NCBI GenBank assembly: GCA_016839545.1
Contig: JAEOUB010000303.1
Location: 1 to 6,112 of the forward strand
From: Candidatus Kariarchaeota archaeon
Lineage (GTDB): Archaea > Asgardarchaeota > Heimdallarchaeia > Heimdallarchaeales > Kariarchaeaceae
DNA length: 6,112 nt
Direction of reading: 5' to 3'
In this document: in pieces, positions 6,096 through 6,112 of the stretch
Layout: every line of letters starts with the position of its first letter
How positions within the stretch are numbered: the first letter of the stretch is position 1
Notes under the pieces: model-generated
Database searches by the model: none
The model's input: the letters and a program-made list of their open reading frames with translations, nothing else
What the model was told of the DNA's origin: nothing
Program-made: the position numbers and the translations under genes

Positions 6096-6112
6096 ATGCT
6101 GCAGATTTATCC

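Overview
The window looks archaeal, and an Asgard-type or related mesophilic archaeon is plausible, but I cannot place it to phylum. The evidence is promoter architecture and translation signals. Two TTTATT-type TATA-like boxes sit about 26-28 nt before a start codon, which fits leaderless or very short-leader transcripts. Genes inside operons instead carry Shine-Dalgarno (SD) motifs, such as AGGAG and GGAGGG with 7 nt spacers. Base composition is moderate, and coding is dense on both arms. I see no tRNA, rRNA, CRISPR array, insertion sequence or integrase.

Layout: the left arm (1-1869) is read on the minus strand. Its first gene (697-1869) encodes a roughly seven-helix membrane protein with a soluble C-terminal domain, of a family I do not recognise. 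Its TAG stop is followed at once, in the same frame, by 232 further open codons that run off the window edge (696-1). That second segment encodes a soluble protein with tandem beta-strand-like repeats. It is either a second gene starting at TTG directly after the stop, or the continuation of one long protein across a TAG codon (readthrough, pyrrolysine, or a nonsense mutation). A 160-bp divergent promoter region (1870-2029) separates this arm from the right arm.

The right arm is read on the plus strand. It begins with a complete 676-aa oligopeptidase B-like S9A serine peptidase (2030-4060). The Ser/Asp/His triad is intact, but several acidic subsite residues known from bacterial oligopeptidase B are changed. 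After a 130-bp spacer with its own TATA-like box comes a tight three-gene operon (4191-6089): a 102-aa two-helix membrane protein, a membrane-anchored alpha/beta hydrolase, and a PlsC-family acyltransferase. The spacings are 4 nt and then a 4-nt ATGA overlap, so the last two are almost certainly co-translated. An acyl-ester hydrolase coupled to a glycerolipid acyltransferase suggests membrane acyl-lipid turnover or remodelling. That is notable if the host is an archaeon, because archaeal membranes are normally built from ether lipids.

The points most worth checking are the same-frame TAG junction, the hydrolase-acyltransferase pair, and the altered specificity pocket of the peptidase.
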